The notes below the pieces were generated by a model. The model was not told the origin of the DNA and ran no database searches. It was given only the letters and a program-made list of their open reading frames with translations. The position numbers were made by a program, and so were the translations under genes. From NCBI RefSeq assembly GCF_018274385.1, contig NZ_JAAFYZ010000108.1, positions 1-32,920 of the forward strand: a DNA stretch of 32,920 nt, written 5' to 3'. Numbering within the stretch: position 1 is the first letter of the stretch; each line of letters starts with the position of its first letter. Positions 7,535-15,698 of this stretch are shown piece after piece. Source of the stretch: Catenulispora pinistramenti. GTDB taxonomy: Bacteria; Actinomycetota; Actinomycetes; Streptomycetales; Catenulisporaceae.

Positions 7535-7589
7535 TGCTCAGATCAGGCTCAGGTCATGCTCGGATCAGGCTCACATCAAGCCCAGATCA
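7535..7589 (-). repeat. Five 11-bp tandem units each starting with TGA, anchored at the FHA-kinase stop
   Basis: On the minus strand the kinase stop TGA (7589-7587) is the first triplet of an 11-bp unit. Four more units follow without gap, starting at 7578, 7567, 7556 and 7545, each beginning TGA with consensus TGATCTGAGCC. Because 11 is not a multiple of three, TGA appears in all three frames within three units. The last 11 coding bases before the stop (CGCCCTGGGCC) match unit 1 at 7 of 11 positions. The array fills nearly the whole gap to the convergent CGNR gene, and no terminator hairpin is seen there. Confidence 0.9.
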
Positions 7590-8975
7590 GGCCCAGGGCG
7601 ACAACGCCGCCCGGAACTCGGCCGCGGTCTGGAACCCGATGGCCGGCGTCTCCCGCAGCGCCTCGTCGATGACCTCGGCGAGCCCCGGCGGCAGGCTCGG
7701 CTCATGCTCCCGGATCGGCGTCGGCGTCATCTGCAGCACCGCCTGCCACGGGTCGCGGGCCCGGGAGAAGTCCCGAGGGAACTCGCCGGTCAGGCAGCGG
7801 TAGAGCGTCGCGGCCAGGGCCCAGACGTCGACGGCCGGGGAGGAGTTGCGGAAGTTGATGACCTGCTGGCGCGGCAGGTACCAGGGTTTGCCGGCGGTCG
7901 CGCCGGTGCGGGTCAGGCCACTGAGACCGGCCTGGTCGAAGGCCTTGGCCAGGCCGAAGTCGCAGACCTTGGCGGTCAGCGCCGCCCCCTGCCCGGTCAG
8001 CAGGATGTTGGACGGGCTCAGGTCGCGGTGCACGATACCGGCGTCGTGCGCGTGCTCCAGCCCTTGCAGCACCTGCACCGCGAGCCGGACCGCCTCGTTC
8101 GCCGGCAGCTTGCCGCCCCGGCGCTCCACCAACCGGTCCAGGCTGCCGCCTTCGCAGTATTCGAGGGTGAAGTAGAAAGTGCCGCCGGCGTATCCGGCGT
8201 CATGCAGGGCGGCGATGTTCGGGTGTCGCAGGGTGCTGGTGAGCTTCGCCTCGCGCAGGAAGCGGTCGCGGGCGACGGTGTTGGCCGCCGCCTTGGGCAG
8301 CATCACCTTCAGCCCCACCACCTGGCCGGTCGCCTCGTGCCGGGCCAGATACACCGCACCCATGCCGCCCCGGCCCAGTTCGCGGACCAGGGTGTAGCCG
8401 GCGATCGGGGCGAGCTCGGGGGTGGGCTGGGCACTGCCGGCCAGGCGTAGCAGGAGCCTGAGTACGGCGCCGGGATCGTTCTGGCAGACCGCGCAGACGT
8501 ACTCGCCGGTCCGCGCGCCGATCTCGCCGGCGACGTCGCGTCCGCAGTTGGAGCACTGGGCCGGGACGTCGGCGAACGGGGTCAGGGTCGCCGGCACGTG
8601 GATACCGACCCGGAACACCGTCTCGCCGAGCCGGATCTCGTCCCCGTCCAGCAGATCGCGCTCCGGATAGGACACGGCCGCGGCTTCGTCAGGGCTCTGG
8701 TGCTTCTCCCGCTGGCCGATCTTCTCGCCGTTGACGTAGGTGCCGTTGAGGCTGCCGAAGTCGCGGATCCGGGCCTCGGGCGGGTTGATGTCCAGCAGGC
8801 AGTGGTGCCGGGAGACGGTCCGGTGGTGCTCGTCGTCGGGCAGCCGGGGCGCGCAGTCGTCGGCGCGGCCGAGTACGCACGTGCTCCGCTCGGCGAACAC
8901 GTGCCGGCTCTGGCCCCCGAGGCCCTTCACCATCGTCAGCGAGATCGTCGGCACGTCGGTCGGGGTCGGCGTCAT
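7587..8975 (-). CDS. FHA domain - zinc ribbon - Ser/Thr protein kinase
   Basis: The 462-residue protein starts with a forkhead-associated domain (30-125: L-G-R-A-D-D, S-R-H-H, G-S-L-N-G-T-Y-V-N-G), which binds phosphothreonine peptides. A four-cysteine ribbon (C141, C144, C161, C164) follows, then a Hanks-type kinase (193-460): G-R-G-G-M-G loop at 201-206, K223, E242, H-R-D at 316-318 and D-F-G at 339-341. The catalytic loop reads H-R-D-L-S-P-S-N: Ser320 replaces the usual Lys, a change also known in other bacterial kinases. No transmembrane helix is present, so the kinase is cytoplasmic. The ATG at 8975 overlaps the Clp-like gene's TGA by four bases (ATGA), implying translational coupling. 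The FHA domain may read phosphorylation made by this kinase or by the nearby WD40 kinase. Confidence 0.92.
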   Translation of the reverse strand: MTPTPTDVPTISLTMVKGLGGQSRHVFAERSTCVLGRADDCAPRLPDDEHHRTVSRHHCLLDINPPEARIRDFGSLNGTYVNGEKIGQREKHQSPDEAAAVSYPERDLLDGDEIRLGETVFRVGIHVPATLTPFADVPAQCSNCGRDVAGEIGARTGEYVCAVCQNDPGAVLRLLLRLAGSAQPTPELAPIAGYTLVRELGRGGMGAVYLARHEATGQVVGLKVMLPKAAANTVARDRFLREAKLTSTLRHPNIAALHDAGYAGGTFYFTLEYCEGGSLDRLVERRGGKLPANEAVRLAVQVLQGLEHAHDAGIVHRDLSPSNILLTGQGAALTAKVCDFGLAKAFDQAGLSGLTRTGATAGKPWYLPRQQVINFRNSSPAVDVWALAATLYRCLTGEFPRDFSRARDPWQAVLQMTPTPIREHEPSLPPGLAEVIDEALRETPAIGFQTAAEFRAALSPWA

Positions 8976-11293
8976 CGGGATGCGGGCTCCTTCGGGGTGA
9001 AGAGCAGGGCGGCGCCGTCGGCGTCCGGCTCGGCGTAGACCACTGTGCCATCCGGGAACCGCTGGTCGAGCAACGCCCGGGCCAGCGGCTGCACCAGCAG
9101 GCGCTCGACGGCGTGTTCCAGCTCGCGGACCCCGGCCCGGGCCCCGCTGCCCTGCTGGACCAGCAGGGCATAGGCGTCCTCGCTGAGGACGACGCTGATC
9201 CGCCGATCGGCCAGACGCTCGGTGAGCCGGCCGAGGAGCTTGTCGACGATCGGACGCAGCGCGGCCTCGCCGAGCGGATGGAACACCACGACCTCCCCGA
9301 CGCGGCCGAGCAGCTCGGGACGCAGCCTCTGGCGCAGCGCGGCGGTGACCCGCTCGGCGGCGGCCTCCCGCGCGTCCGGACGGTCGCGAACGGCCTGCGC
9401 CGCGAACCCGAACGCCCGTGCTCCGGCAGCGGGGTAGTCCGCGGAACCGAGGTTGGACGTGAGGATGACGACCGCCTCGGTGAACGGCACCCGCCGCCCC
9501 CGCGCATCGGTCAGCCGCCCCTCATCGAGGATCTGCAACAACAGGTCCAGGACCTCCGGATGCGCCTTCTCCACCTCATCGAACAACACGACACTGTGCG
9601 GATGGTCCCGAAGCGGACCGCTGAGCTGCCCGTCGCGGTCGTGGCCGAGATAGCCCGGCGGAGCTCCCAACAGGCGCGAGATCGCATGCCGCTCCTGGTA
9701 TTCGGACATGTCGACGGTGATCAGCCGCCGCTCGTCGGCGAACAGGAAGCCCGCGAGCGCCTTGGCCAGCTCGGTCTTGCCGGTCCCGGTCGGCCCGGCG
9801 AACAGGAACGAGCCGATCGGCCGGTGCGGGTCGCCGAGCCCGGCGCGCGCCGTCCGCACCGCCTCGGCGACCGCGTGGACCGCGGCGTCCTGGCCGACCA
9901 CGCGGGCACGCAGCGCCTCTTCCATCCCGCGCAGCCGCTCGGCCTCCTGCTCCCCGATCCGCTCGATCGGCAGGTGCAGGCGCCGGGCCAGGACGGCGAC
10001 GACGTCGTCCCGTCCGATCCGCAGCTCCGCGGGCCGCGCATCGTCCGAATCAGGGGTCAGCGATCCGATCCGCACGCCCGCGCAGGCCTGGTCGACCAGA
10101 TCGATCGCCTTGTCCGGCAGCCGCAGCTCCGGCAGGTGACGGATCGCGAGGTCCACGGCCGCGGCCGGGACGTCCGCGTCGATCCCCACGCCGTGGTGCC
10201 CGGCCAGCCGGTCCACCACCCCGGCCACGATCTCGACCGCCTCGCCCCGGGTCGGCTCGTCCACCCAGATCACCTCGAACCTGCGCTCCAACGCGGCGTC
10301 GGCCTCGATCCGCTGCCGGTACTCGGCCGGCGTCGTGGCGCCGATGCAGCGCAGCTCCCCGCGGGCCAGGGCCGGCTTCAGGATGTTGGCGGCGTCGCTG
10401 GCCCCTGATCCACCGGCGTGCAGCACGGTGTGCAACTCATCGATGAACAGGATCAGCCCGGGGGAGCGGGACTCCCGCAGCACGGCCGCCAACCGCTCCT
10501 CGAACTCGCCCCGGTACTTGGTCCCGGCCAGCAGCGTGGCCATCGACAGCTCCACGAGGCGAGCGTCCGCCAACCCGGCCGGCGGCGTCGGCCCGGCCAG
10601 ATGCGCGGCCAGGCCCTCGACGATCCCCGTCTTGCCGACCCCGGCCGCGCCGACCAGGACGGCGTTGGCCTTCCGCTGCCGCACCAGGACCCGGGCCAAT
10701 GCGCGCAGCTCCTCGCGCCGTCCGATCAACGGTTCGAGCGCTCCTTCGCGGGCCAGGCGGGTCAGGTCGCGGCCGAAGCGGTCCAGGAAGGGGGTCGGCG
10801 AATCAGGGGACTGGCGTGCGTCCCGGGGTTCGCCGGCGTCTTCCGGGAAGAAGGCTCCCGGCTCCAGACCGAACTGATCGGCGGTGTCCGAGTCCTGCAA
10901 TATCGCGCGGAGCAGCTCGACGGTTCCTATCCGCCCCCGCCCGGCAGCCCGGGTGAACGCCTTACGCGCCGCCGGACTCCGCCTCGGCGTACCGCCCTTC
11001 GGCCCGCTGACCGCCAACCGCGCACGGATGCGGCGCCGCACGGCCGTCGGATCGACCCGCGCGGTCGCGAAGCACTCCCGCAACTGCTCGGCCTCGGCCA
11101 TGACCGCCGCACCGTCCATATCGGCCGCGCCGAAATCGCCCAGCATCGCCTCAAGGTCTGGACGGCACAGAGTTGTCAATCCCATGAGAAGGTGGCCCGG
11201 CTCGACGTCGCGGGCCCCACCGGCGCGCGCCTCCAACCTGGCCAAACCCAGGGCGAGCGTCACGCCGTCGCTGTAGTGAGCCACGGATTTCAC
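8972..11293 (-). CDS. ClpA/ClpC-like double AAA+ unfoldase
   Basis: The 773-residue protein has a Clp N-like domain (1-150: H-L-L-M-G-L and a second V-E-L-L-R-A-I-L repeat), then two AAA+ modules. D1: Walker A G-A-A-G-V-G-K-T (215-222), pore K-Y-R-G (259-262), Walker B L-F-I-D-E-L-H. D2: Walker A G-P-T-G-T-G-K-T (500-507), pore G-Y-L-G, Walker B V-L-F-D-E-V-E-K-A-H. There is no coiled-coil M domain between them, as in ClpA. A-F-G-F at 627-630 lies where ClpA/ClpC carry the I/L-G-F loop that docks ClpP, so protease coupling is possible. No clpP is adjacent. The start is GTG at 11293 (or 11284); longer readings run across the divergent gene. It is probably first in an operon with the FHA kinase, which suggests a dedicated, phosphorylation-controlled unfoldase and not housekeeping ClpC. 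Confidence 0.9.
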   Translation of the reverse strand: MKSVAHYSDGVTLALGLARLEARAGGARDVEPGHLLMGLTTLCRPDLEAMLGDFGAADMDGAAVMAEAEQLRECFATARVDPTAVRRRIRARLAVSGPKGGTPRRSPAARKAFTRAAGRGRIGTVELLRAILQDSDTADQFGLEPGAFFPEDAGEPRDARQSPDSPTPFLDRFGRDLTRLAREGALEPLIGRREELRALARVLVRQRKANAVLVGAAGVGKTGIVEGLAAHLAGPTPPAGLADARLVELSMATLLAGTKYRGEFEERLAAVLRESRSPGLILFIDELHTVLHAGGSGASDAANILKPALARGELRCIGATTPAEYRQRIEADAALERRFEVIWVDEPTRGEAVEIVAGVVDRLAGHHGVGIDADVPAAAVDLAIRHLPELRLPDKAIDLVDQACAGVRIGSLTPDSDDARPAELRIGRDDVVAVLARRLHLPIERIGEQEAERLRGMEEALRARVVGQDAAVHAVAEAVRTARAGLGDPHRPIGSFLFAGPTGTGKTELAKALAGFLFADERRLITVDMSEYQERHAISRLLGAPPGYLGHDRDGQLSGPLRDHPHSVVLFDEVEKAHPEVLDLLLQILDEGRLTDARGRRVPFTEAVVILTSNLGSADYPAAGARAFGFAAQAVRDRPDAREAAAERVTAALRQRLRPELLGRVGEVVVFHPLGEAALRPIVDKLLGRLTERLADRRISVVLSEDAYALLVQQGSGARAGVRELEHAVERLLVQPLARALLDQRFPDGTVVYAEPDADGAALLFTPKEPASR

Positions 11294-11303
11294 GATAGCC
11301 GCC

Positions 11304-11332
11304 GACCGGTCCGGCCCTACCGGGACCGGTCC
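11304..11332. promoter_or_regulatory. Paired ACCGGTCC palindromes in the divergent kinase/Clp promoter region
   Basis: ACCGGTCC occurs at 11305-11312 and again at 11325-11332, exactly 20 bp apart, with flanking bases that make each copy nearly self-complementary (GGACCGGTCC in the second). They lie in the 66-bp gap between the Clp-like and right-arm genes. Two helical turns of spacing suggests a cooperative operator for both arms. TACTGT at 11347-11352 could be the right-arm -10, which would make the gene at 11360 leaderless. Confidence 0.45.
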
Positions 11333-11359
11333 TCCGGCGGCCCGGTTACTGTCGGCGGC

Positions 11360-11968
11360 ATGCTTATCACCTTCGACACCAGCGGCTTCCAGCCTTCCGG
11401 CGACGGCACCTGGCAGCATCCCCGAACCGGCGACTACATCAGCGTCTCCGGCGACAACGGGCGGCTGACCGAGCCGGTGTGGCTGGACGACCTGCCCGCG
11501 CTGCGGCGCGAACTGGCCCGCGAGTACGCCGAGATGGGCTGCCTCATCGAGGCCGACCGGGTGCGGGTCGGGACCGGGCCGGAGGCCGCCGACGCCGCGT
11601 ACCAGCTGGCCAAGACGAAGATCCCGAACCGGGAGCACGGGCTCGTGTTCATGGTGCAGTTCATGTTCGCCAAGCAGGACGCCTCGTTCTACGTCACGAT
11701 GATGGCCGAGGAGCTCGGGGTCACCGGGGTGCGCGAGGCGACGCTCGCCGCCAAGCTGGGCGTCGACGGCTTCTACCTGGACCACCCGTACGACCCGCGG
11801 CTGAAGTCGCAGCTGCCGTTTCTGCGCGCCGACGACCCCGCGTTCGACCAGCAGTACCCCGACCACCCGCTGTCCCGGGCCCGGGCCTGGGCGCGCGGCT
11901 TCGCGGCGAGTGCGGCGGTCAACCCCTCCTTCGCCGCGCTCCCCGACTTCTATGGCGCCGGTGCCTGA
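11360..11968 (+). CDS. Unrecognised protein of the kinase/unfoldase module
   Basis: The 202-residue product matches no family I can name. It is soluble, with no signal peptide or membrane helix. The first 50 residues read like a short beta-rich domain (F-D-T-S-G-F, G-T-W-Q-H-P, G-D-Y-I-S-V-S), followed by a helix (L-P-A-L-R-R-E-L-A-R-E-Y-A-E-M), strands with V-R-V-G-T-G-P-E-A and G-L-V-F-M-V-Q-F-M-F, then T-G-V-R-E-A. Conserved-looking aromatic and Asp-rich parts (Y-L-D-H-P-Y-D-P, D-Q-Q-Y-P-D-H-P-L-S) near 150-180 recall proteins that report on a partner and not enzymes. It overlaps the WD40 kinase gene by 17 bp, so the two are almost surely co-translated. A role as substrate, adaptor or sensor for the kinases and the unfoldase is inference only. 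Confidence 0.8.
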   Translation: MLITFDTSGFQPSGDGTWQHPRTGDYISVSGDNGRLTEPVWLDDLPALRRELAREYAEMGCLIEADRVRVGTGPEAADAAYQLAKTKIPNREHGLVFMVQFMFAKQDASFYVTMMAEELGVTGVREATLAAKLGVDGFYLDHPYDPRLKSQLPFLRADDPAFDQQYPDHPLSRARAWARGFAASAAVNPSFAALPDFYGAGA

Positions 11969-14900
11969 GAGCGACAGCCGGGTCCCGGCGCTGTGGCAGG
12001 TCGGGGACGTGGTCGCCGGCCAGTACCGGGTCACCCGGATCCACGAACGCGGCGGCATGGGCCTGGTCTACCGGGTCCGGCACCTGGGCTGGGACACCGA
12101 CCTGGCGGTCAAGTGCCCGCGTCCGGAGTTGTTCGCCTCGGCCGCCGACCAGGAGCGGTTCGTCGCCGAGGCCGAGACCTGGGTGTCGCTGGGCCTGCAT
12201 CCGAACATCTGCGGCTGCCACTATGTCAGGGTCCTGGGTGGTATTCCGCGGGTCTTCGCGGAATACGTCGAGGGCGGCAGCCTGCGGGAGTGGATCGATG
12301 ACGGCCGGCTGTACGCGGGCGGGGGCTCGCCGGGCGGTCCGGGCGGTCCGGGCGCGTCGGGCGGTCCGGACCGGGCCACGGCCCGGATCCTCGACCTGGC
12401 GATCCAGACGGCCTGGGGCCTGCACCACGCGCACGAGCGCGGTCTGGTGCACCAGGATGTGAAGCCCGCCAACGTCCTCATCGCGGTCGGCCCGGACGGC
12501 GAGGTGACCGCGAAGGTCACCGACTTCGGGCTGGCCAGGGCCCGTGCGTCCGCTACGCCGACCCCCGCCGCCGATGCGGCCACCACGCCGGCAGATGTCA
12601 GTGTCCTGGTTCCCAGCGGCGGCCTGACCCGCGCCTACGCCTCGCCCGAGCAGACCGAGGGGCGTCCGTTGGGGCGCCGTACCGACGTGTTCAGCTTCGG
12701 GGCCTGCGTGCTGGAGATGTTCACCGGCGGGGTCGTGTGGATGTTCGGCCCGGCCGCCGGGGAGGCGTTGGCCGCGGTCCGCACTGACGGGGTGGGCGAC
12801 GATCGCTTGCCGGCCCTTCCGCCTGATCTCGCTGATCTGCTGGCACGCTGTCTGGAAGCGGATCCGTCGCAGCGTCCTGCGTCGATGGCCGTCGTCGCCG
12901 ATGAGCTGACCGGCGTCTATCGGCGGGTGACGGGAACCGAGTACGCGCGACCCGTCCCGCGAGTCGCGGAACTCCGCGCCGACGAACTGAATAACAGGGC
13001 ACTGTCTCTTTTGGACCTGGGCCGGACCGCCGAGGCCGAGCAGACGTTCGCCGACGCGCACGCCGTCGATCCGCAGCACGTCGCGGCCGTCTACAACCTG
13101 GGCCTGCTGCGCTGGCGGCGCGGGGCCCTGACCGACGAGGAACTCCTCGCCGAGATCGAGGCCGTCGCCTCGGACACCGGAAACCCCTGGACCGCGCGGC
13201 TTCAGCTGGCCCGCGTCCACCTGGAACACGGCGACCTCGACGCGGCGCGCCGGCTGCTGGACGGCATCGAGCGGGAGCAGACCGGCCGGGACGGGGTCGC
13301 CGATGCTCTCGCGGTCCTCACCTCCGGTCGGCTGCCGGACGCCAAGTCCGTCCAGCGCTGGGAGGTGCCGTGGTACTGGACCAAGCCCGGCTGGCACCCG
13401 CCGATCCTCACGGCCCGCCTGACCGAAGGCCTCGGCCGGGTCCTGATCGGCAACGTCGACGACTCCGTGCGGCTCTACGACATCCCGAGCGGGCAGTGCC
13501 TGCGCACCCTCGACGCACGCGGCCACGACATCGATGTGACCCCGGACGGAGCGTTCGCCGCCACGTGCAGTTCGGACACCGGGATCCGGTTCTGGGATCT
13601 GGCCACCGGAGCCTGCCTGCGTACCTTCGCCGAGGACGAACGCGCCGCCTGGTCCGTCCGCCTGAGCGTGGACGCGCGCGTTCTGATCGCGTCGGTTTCC
13701 GGCGGCGAGGTCAAGGTATGGGATCCGCGCACCGGAGCGCACCGCTGGACCTTCGGCGGCCATGGCGGCACCACGCCTGTCGAGCTGAGCGCCGACGGCC
13801 GCCGCGCGCTCACCAGCGGCCGGGACGACGGCACGACGCGGTTGTGGGACCTGGAGACGGGACGCTGCCTGCTCAGTCTTAAGCGGGGCGACAGGTCCGG
13901 GAACGCGATGCGCTTCAGCCGCGACGGCCGGCTCGCCGCCCTGGCCGGCTACAAGGAGCCGACGCTCGCGGTCTGGGATCTGGAGGCCGGTCGCCGTATC
14001 AGCGTTCTGAAGGGCCATGCGCGCTTCGGCGGGCAGATTGAGTTCAGCCTCGACAACCGGCACCTGATCTCCTGCGACTCTCGTGACATCAGGGTGTGGG
14101 AGGTGGCCGGCGGGCGCTGTCTTCGGACCTTCCGCGAGCACACGGCCAGGGTGTGCGCCGTGCGGTTCGACGCGACGGCCACGCATGCGGTGTCGGTGAG
14201 CGAGGACAACAGCGCGCGTAGGTGGGTGCTGCCCGGCGCCTATACCGCGCCGGTGCAGCTGAGTCGGCCCCGCGAGCACTCGGAGTTGGACCGGCTGCGC
14301 GGCACCGTCGAACGGCTGGTCGCCTCGGCTGAGGAGGCGATCGCCGACTCGCGCTATCCGGCGGCGTTGGAACTGTTGAGCCAGGCTCGCGCACTACCCG
14401 GCTATGAACGGGCACCGGGGGTCACGGCGGCTTGGCGTTCGCTGGGTTCGCGGGCGATGCGCTCGGGCCTGCGTGGCGTGTGGCCGGTGCGGACCATGTC
14501 TGGGCACGAATACGCCGGGCACGAATACGCCGTCAACACGGTGGCGATCAGCGGTGACGGTCGCTTGGCGGCGTCCGGGGGCCAGGACAAGACGGTTCGG
14601 CTGTGGGATCTGGCATCCGGGCAGTGCCTCCGGGTCATGGAAGACCTCACGGCGCCGGTGTTCTCGGTCGGGCTGAGCGCGGACGGCGAGCGCGTCCTGG
14701 CCGTGAGCCGGACCGGCGCGGTGGAACAGTGGTCGGTCCAGACCGGCGCGCGGTTGGGCATGGACGCCTCGGGGAGCGCCGACAGCGTCCCCGGCTTCGG
14801 CGGCTGGCAGAAGCAGCCCGACCGGATCCGCGACAACGGCGCCCGGACGGCGCACTTCACCCCCGACGGCCGACTGGTGCTGATCGGCGCGGCCGACGAC

Positions 14901-15629
14901 ACGGTCCGGCTGTGGGACATCGCTTCGAGCACCTGCGTGCGCGCGATGAGCGGCCACCGGAACGACCTGCGCACCGTCTTCCTCAGCGCCGACGGCCGCC
15001 ACGCCGCCTCGGCCGGCGCCGATCTGGCGGTCCGGCTCTGGGACACCGCCACCGGCGAATGCCGCCACGTCCTCACCGGCCACACCGACCCGGTCGCGGC
15101 GGTGTGCCTGAGCGCCGACGGCCGCTTCGCCCTGAGCAGCGGCGCCTACGACGACCGCCACATCCGGCTGTGGGACACCAGGACCGGCGCGAACCTGGGC
15201 ACCACCGACCGCCTCCCCGCCGTCGCCAAGGCCTTGCGCTTCACCACCGACGGCCGCTTCGCCCTCTCCGGCGACGAAGGCGGCGCGCTGCGCATCTGGG
15301 ACCTGACGACCGGCACCTGCGTCCGCTCCGTCAAAGGCCACGGCAACCCGGTCAACGACCTGGCCCTGACCCCCGACGCCCGCTTCGTGCTGGCCGCCCA
15401 CGACGACGGCGTCATGCGCCTGTGGGAGACGGACTGGAACCTCGACGCCCGCGAACCTGCGGACTGGGACGAGGGCGTGGCGCCATACCTGGCGGCGTTC
15501 ACGGCGCGACCGCCGTCGCAGCAGACTGACGCCGCGATCGAGGAGCTGCTCCAGCTGCTGCGGCACGCGGGCCTCGGGTGGGTGCGCGGCGCGGCGGTCC
15601 GGGCGCGGGTGGCGCGGCGGGCCCGGTAG
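11952..15629 (+). CDS. Ser/Thr kinase with two seven-bladed WD40 propellers
   Basis: The 1225-residue protein begins with a Hanks kinase (20-320): G-loop E-R-G-G-M-G, K54, E-Y-V-E-G-G-S hinge, H-Q-D-V-K-P-A-N at 167-174 (H-R-D changed to H-Q-D, Asp kept), D-F-G at 191-193 and S-P-E-Q. A Gly/Pro-rich insert sits at 123-140. A TPR-like part (about 335-430: N-N-R-A-L-S-L-L-D-L-G-R-T-A-E-A) precedes WD repeats. I count seven blades ending S-V-R-L-Y-D, G-I-R-F-W-D, E-V-K-V-W-D, T-T-R-L-W-D, T-L-A-V-W-D, D-I-R-V-W-E and S-A-R-R-W-V. An 80-residue helical linker and seven more blades follow (first T-V-R-L-W-D, last V-M-R-L-W-E). No membrane helix is seen. The propellers likely scaffold partner proteins. 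The ATG at 11952 is preferred; the preceding gene runs into it. Confidence 0.92.
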   Translation: MAPVPESDSRVPALWQVGDVVAGQYRVTRIHERGGMGLVYRVRHLGWDTDLAVKCPRPELFASAADQERFVAEAETWVSLGLHPNICGCHYVRVLGGIPRVFAEYVEGGSLREWIDDGRLYAGGGSPGGPGGPGASGGPDRATARILDLAIQTAWGLHHAHERGLVHQDVKPANVLIAVGPDGEVTAKVTDFGLARARASATPTPAADAATTPADVSVLVPSGGLTRAYASPEQTEGRPLGRRTDVFSFGACVLEMFTGGVVWMFGPAAGEALAAVRTDGVGDDRLPALPPDLADLLARCLEADPSQRPASMAVVADELTGVYRRVTGTEYARPVPRVAELRADELNNRALSLLDLGRTAEAEQTFADAHAVDPQHVAAVYNLGLLRWRRGALTDEELLAEIEAVASDTGNPWTARLQLARVHLEHGDLDAARRLLDGIEREQTGRDGVADALAVLTSGRLPDAKSVQRWEVPWYWTKPGWHPPILTARLTEGLGRVLIGNVDDSVRLYDIPSGQCLRTLDARGHDIDVTPDGAFAATCSSDTGIRFWDLATGACLRTFAEDERAAWSVRLSVDARVLIASVSGGEVKVWDPRTGAHRWTFGGHGGTTPVELSADGRRALTSGRDDGTTRLWDLETGRCLLSLKRGDRSGNAMRFSRDGRLAALAGYKEPTLAVWDLEAGRRISVLKGHARFGGQIEFSLDNRHLISCDSRDIRVWEVAGGRCLRTFREHTARVCAVRFDATATHAVSVSEDNSARRWVLPGAYTAPVQLSRPREHSELDRLRGTVERLVASAEEAIADSRYPAALELLSQARALPGYERAPGVTAAWRSLGSRAMRSGLRGVWPVRTMSGHEYAGHEYAVNTVAISGDGRLAASGGQDKTVRLWDLASGQCLRVMEDLTAPVFSVGLSADGERVLAVSRTGAVEQWSVQTGARLGMDASGSADSVPGFGGWQKQPDRIRDNGARTAHFTPDGRLVLIGAADDTVRLWDIASSTCVRAMSGHRNDLRTVFLSADGRHAASAGADLAVRLWDTATGECRHVLTGHTDPVAAVCLSADGRFALSSGAYDDRHIRLWDTRTGANLGTTDRLPAVAKALRFTTDGRFALSGDEGGALRIWDLTTGTCVRSVKGHGNPVNDLALTPDARFVLAAHDDGVMRLWETDWNLDAREPADWDEGVAPYLAAFTARPPSQQTDAAIEELLQLLRHAGLGWVRGAAVRARVARRAR
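14503..14532 (+). repeat. Perfect 15-bp in-frame duplication in the WD40 kinase
   Basis: GGGCACGAATACGCC occurs twice without gap and adds one G-H-E-Y-A peptide before the first blade of the second propeller. Perfect identity suggests a recent slippage event, and the 15-bp size preserves the frame. Confidence 0.9.
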
Positions 15630-15698
15630 GCGTGCCGCTCAAGGATGGTGGGGATGTCGACGTGGTCGGACTGACGAGCAACCTTGGGACGGTGGGGC

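Noticed and set aside
11294-12058. N-terminal extension of the Clp-like gene to a 1028-residue reading
   Set aside because: The extra sequence is antisense to two well-supported right-arm genes, is Gly/Arg/His-rich without domain content, and precedes the natural Clp N-domain start at 11293.
11919-14279. 786-residue open frame on the minus strand
   Set aside because: It is the mirror of the kinase/WD40 coding strand; GC-rich third positions keep it open. No domain or ribosome site.
14394-15566. 390-residue minus-strand frame
   Set aside because: Antisense shadow of the second WD40 propeller, with no recognisable domain.
7587-15629. Type VI secretion or contractile injection locus
   Set aside because: FHA, Ser/Thr kinase and Clp proteins can belong to such systems, but no sheath, tube, baseplate, spike or membrane-complex gene is present.
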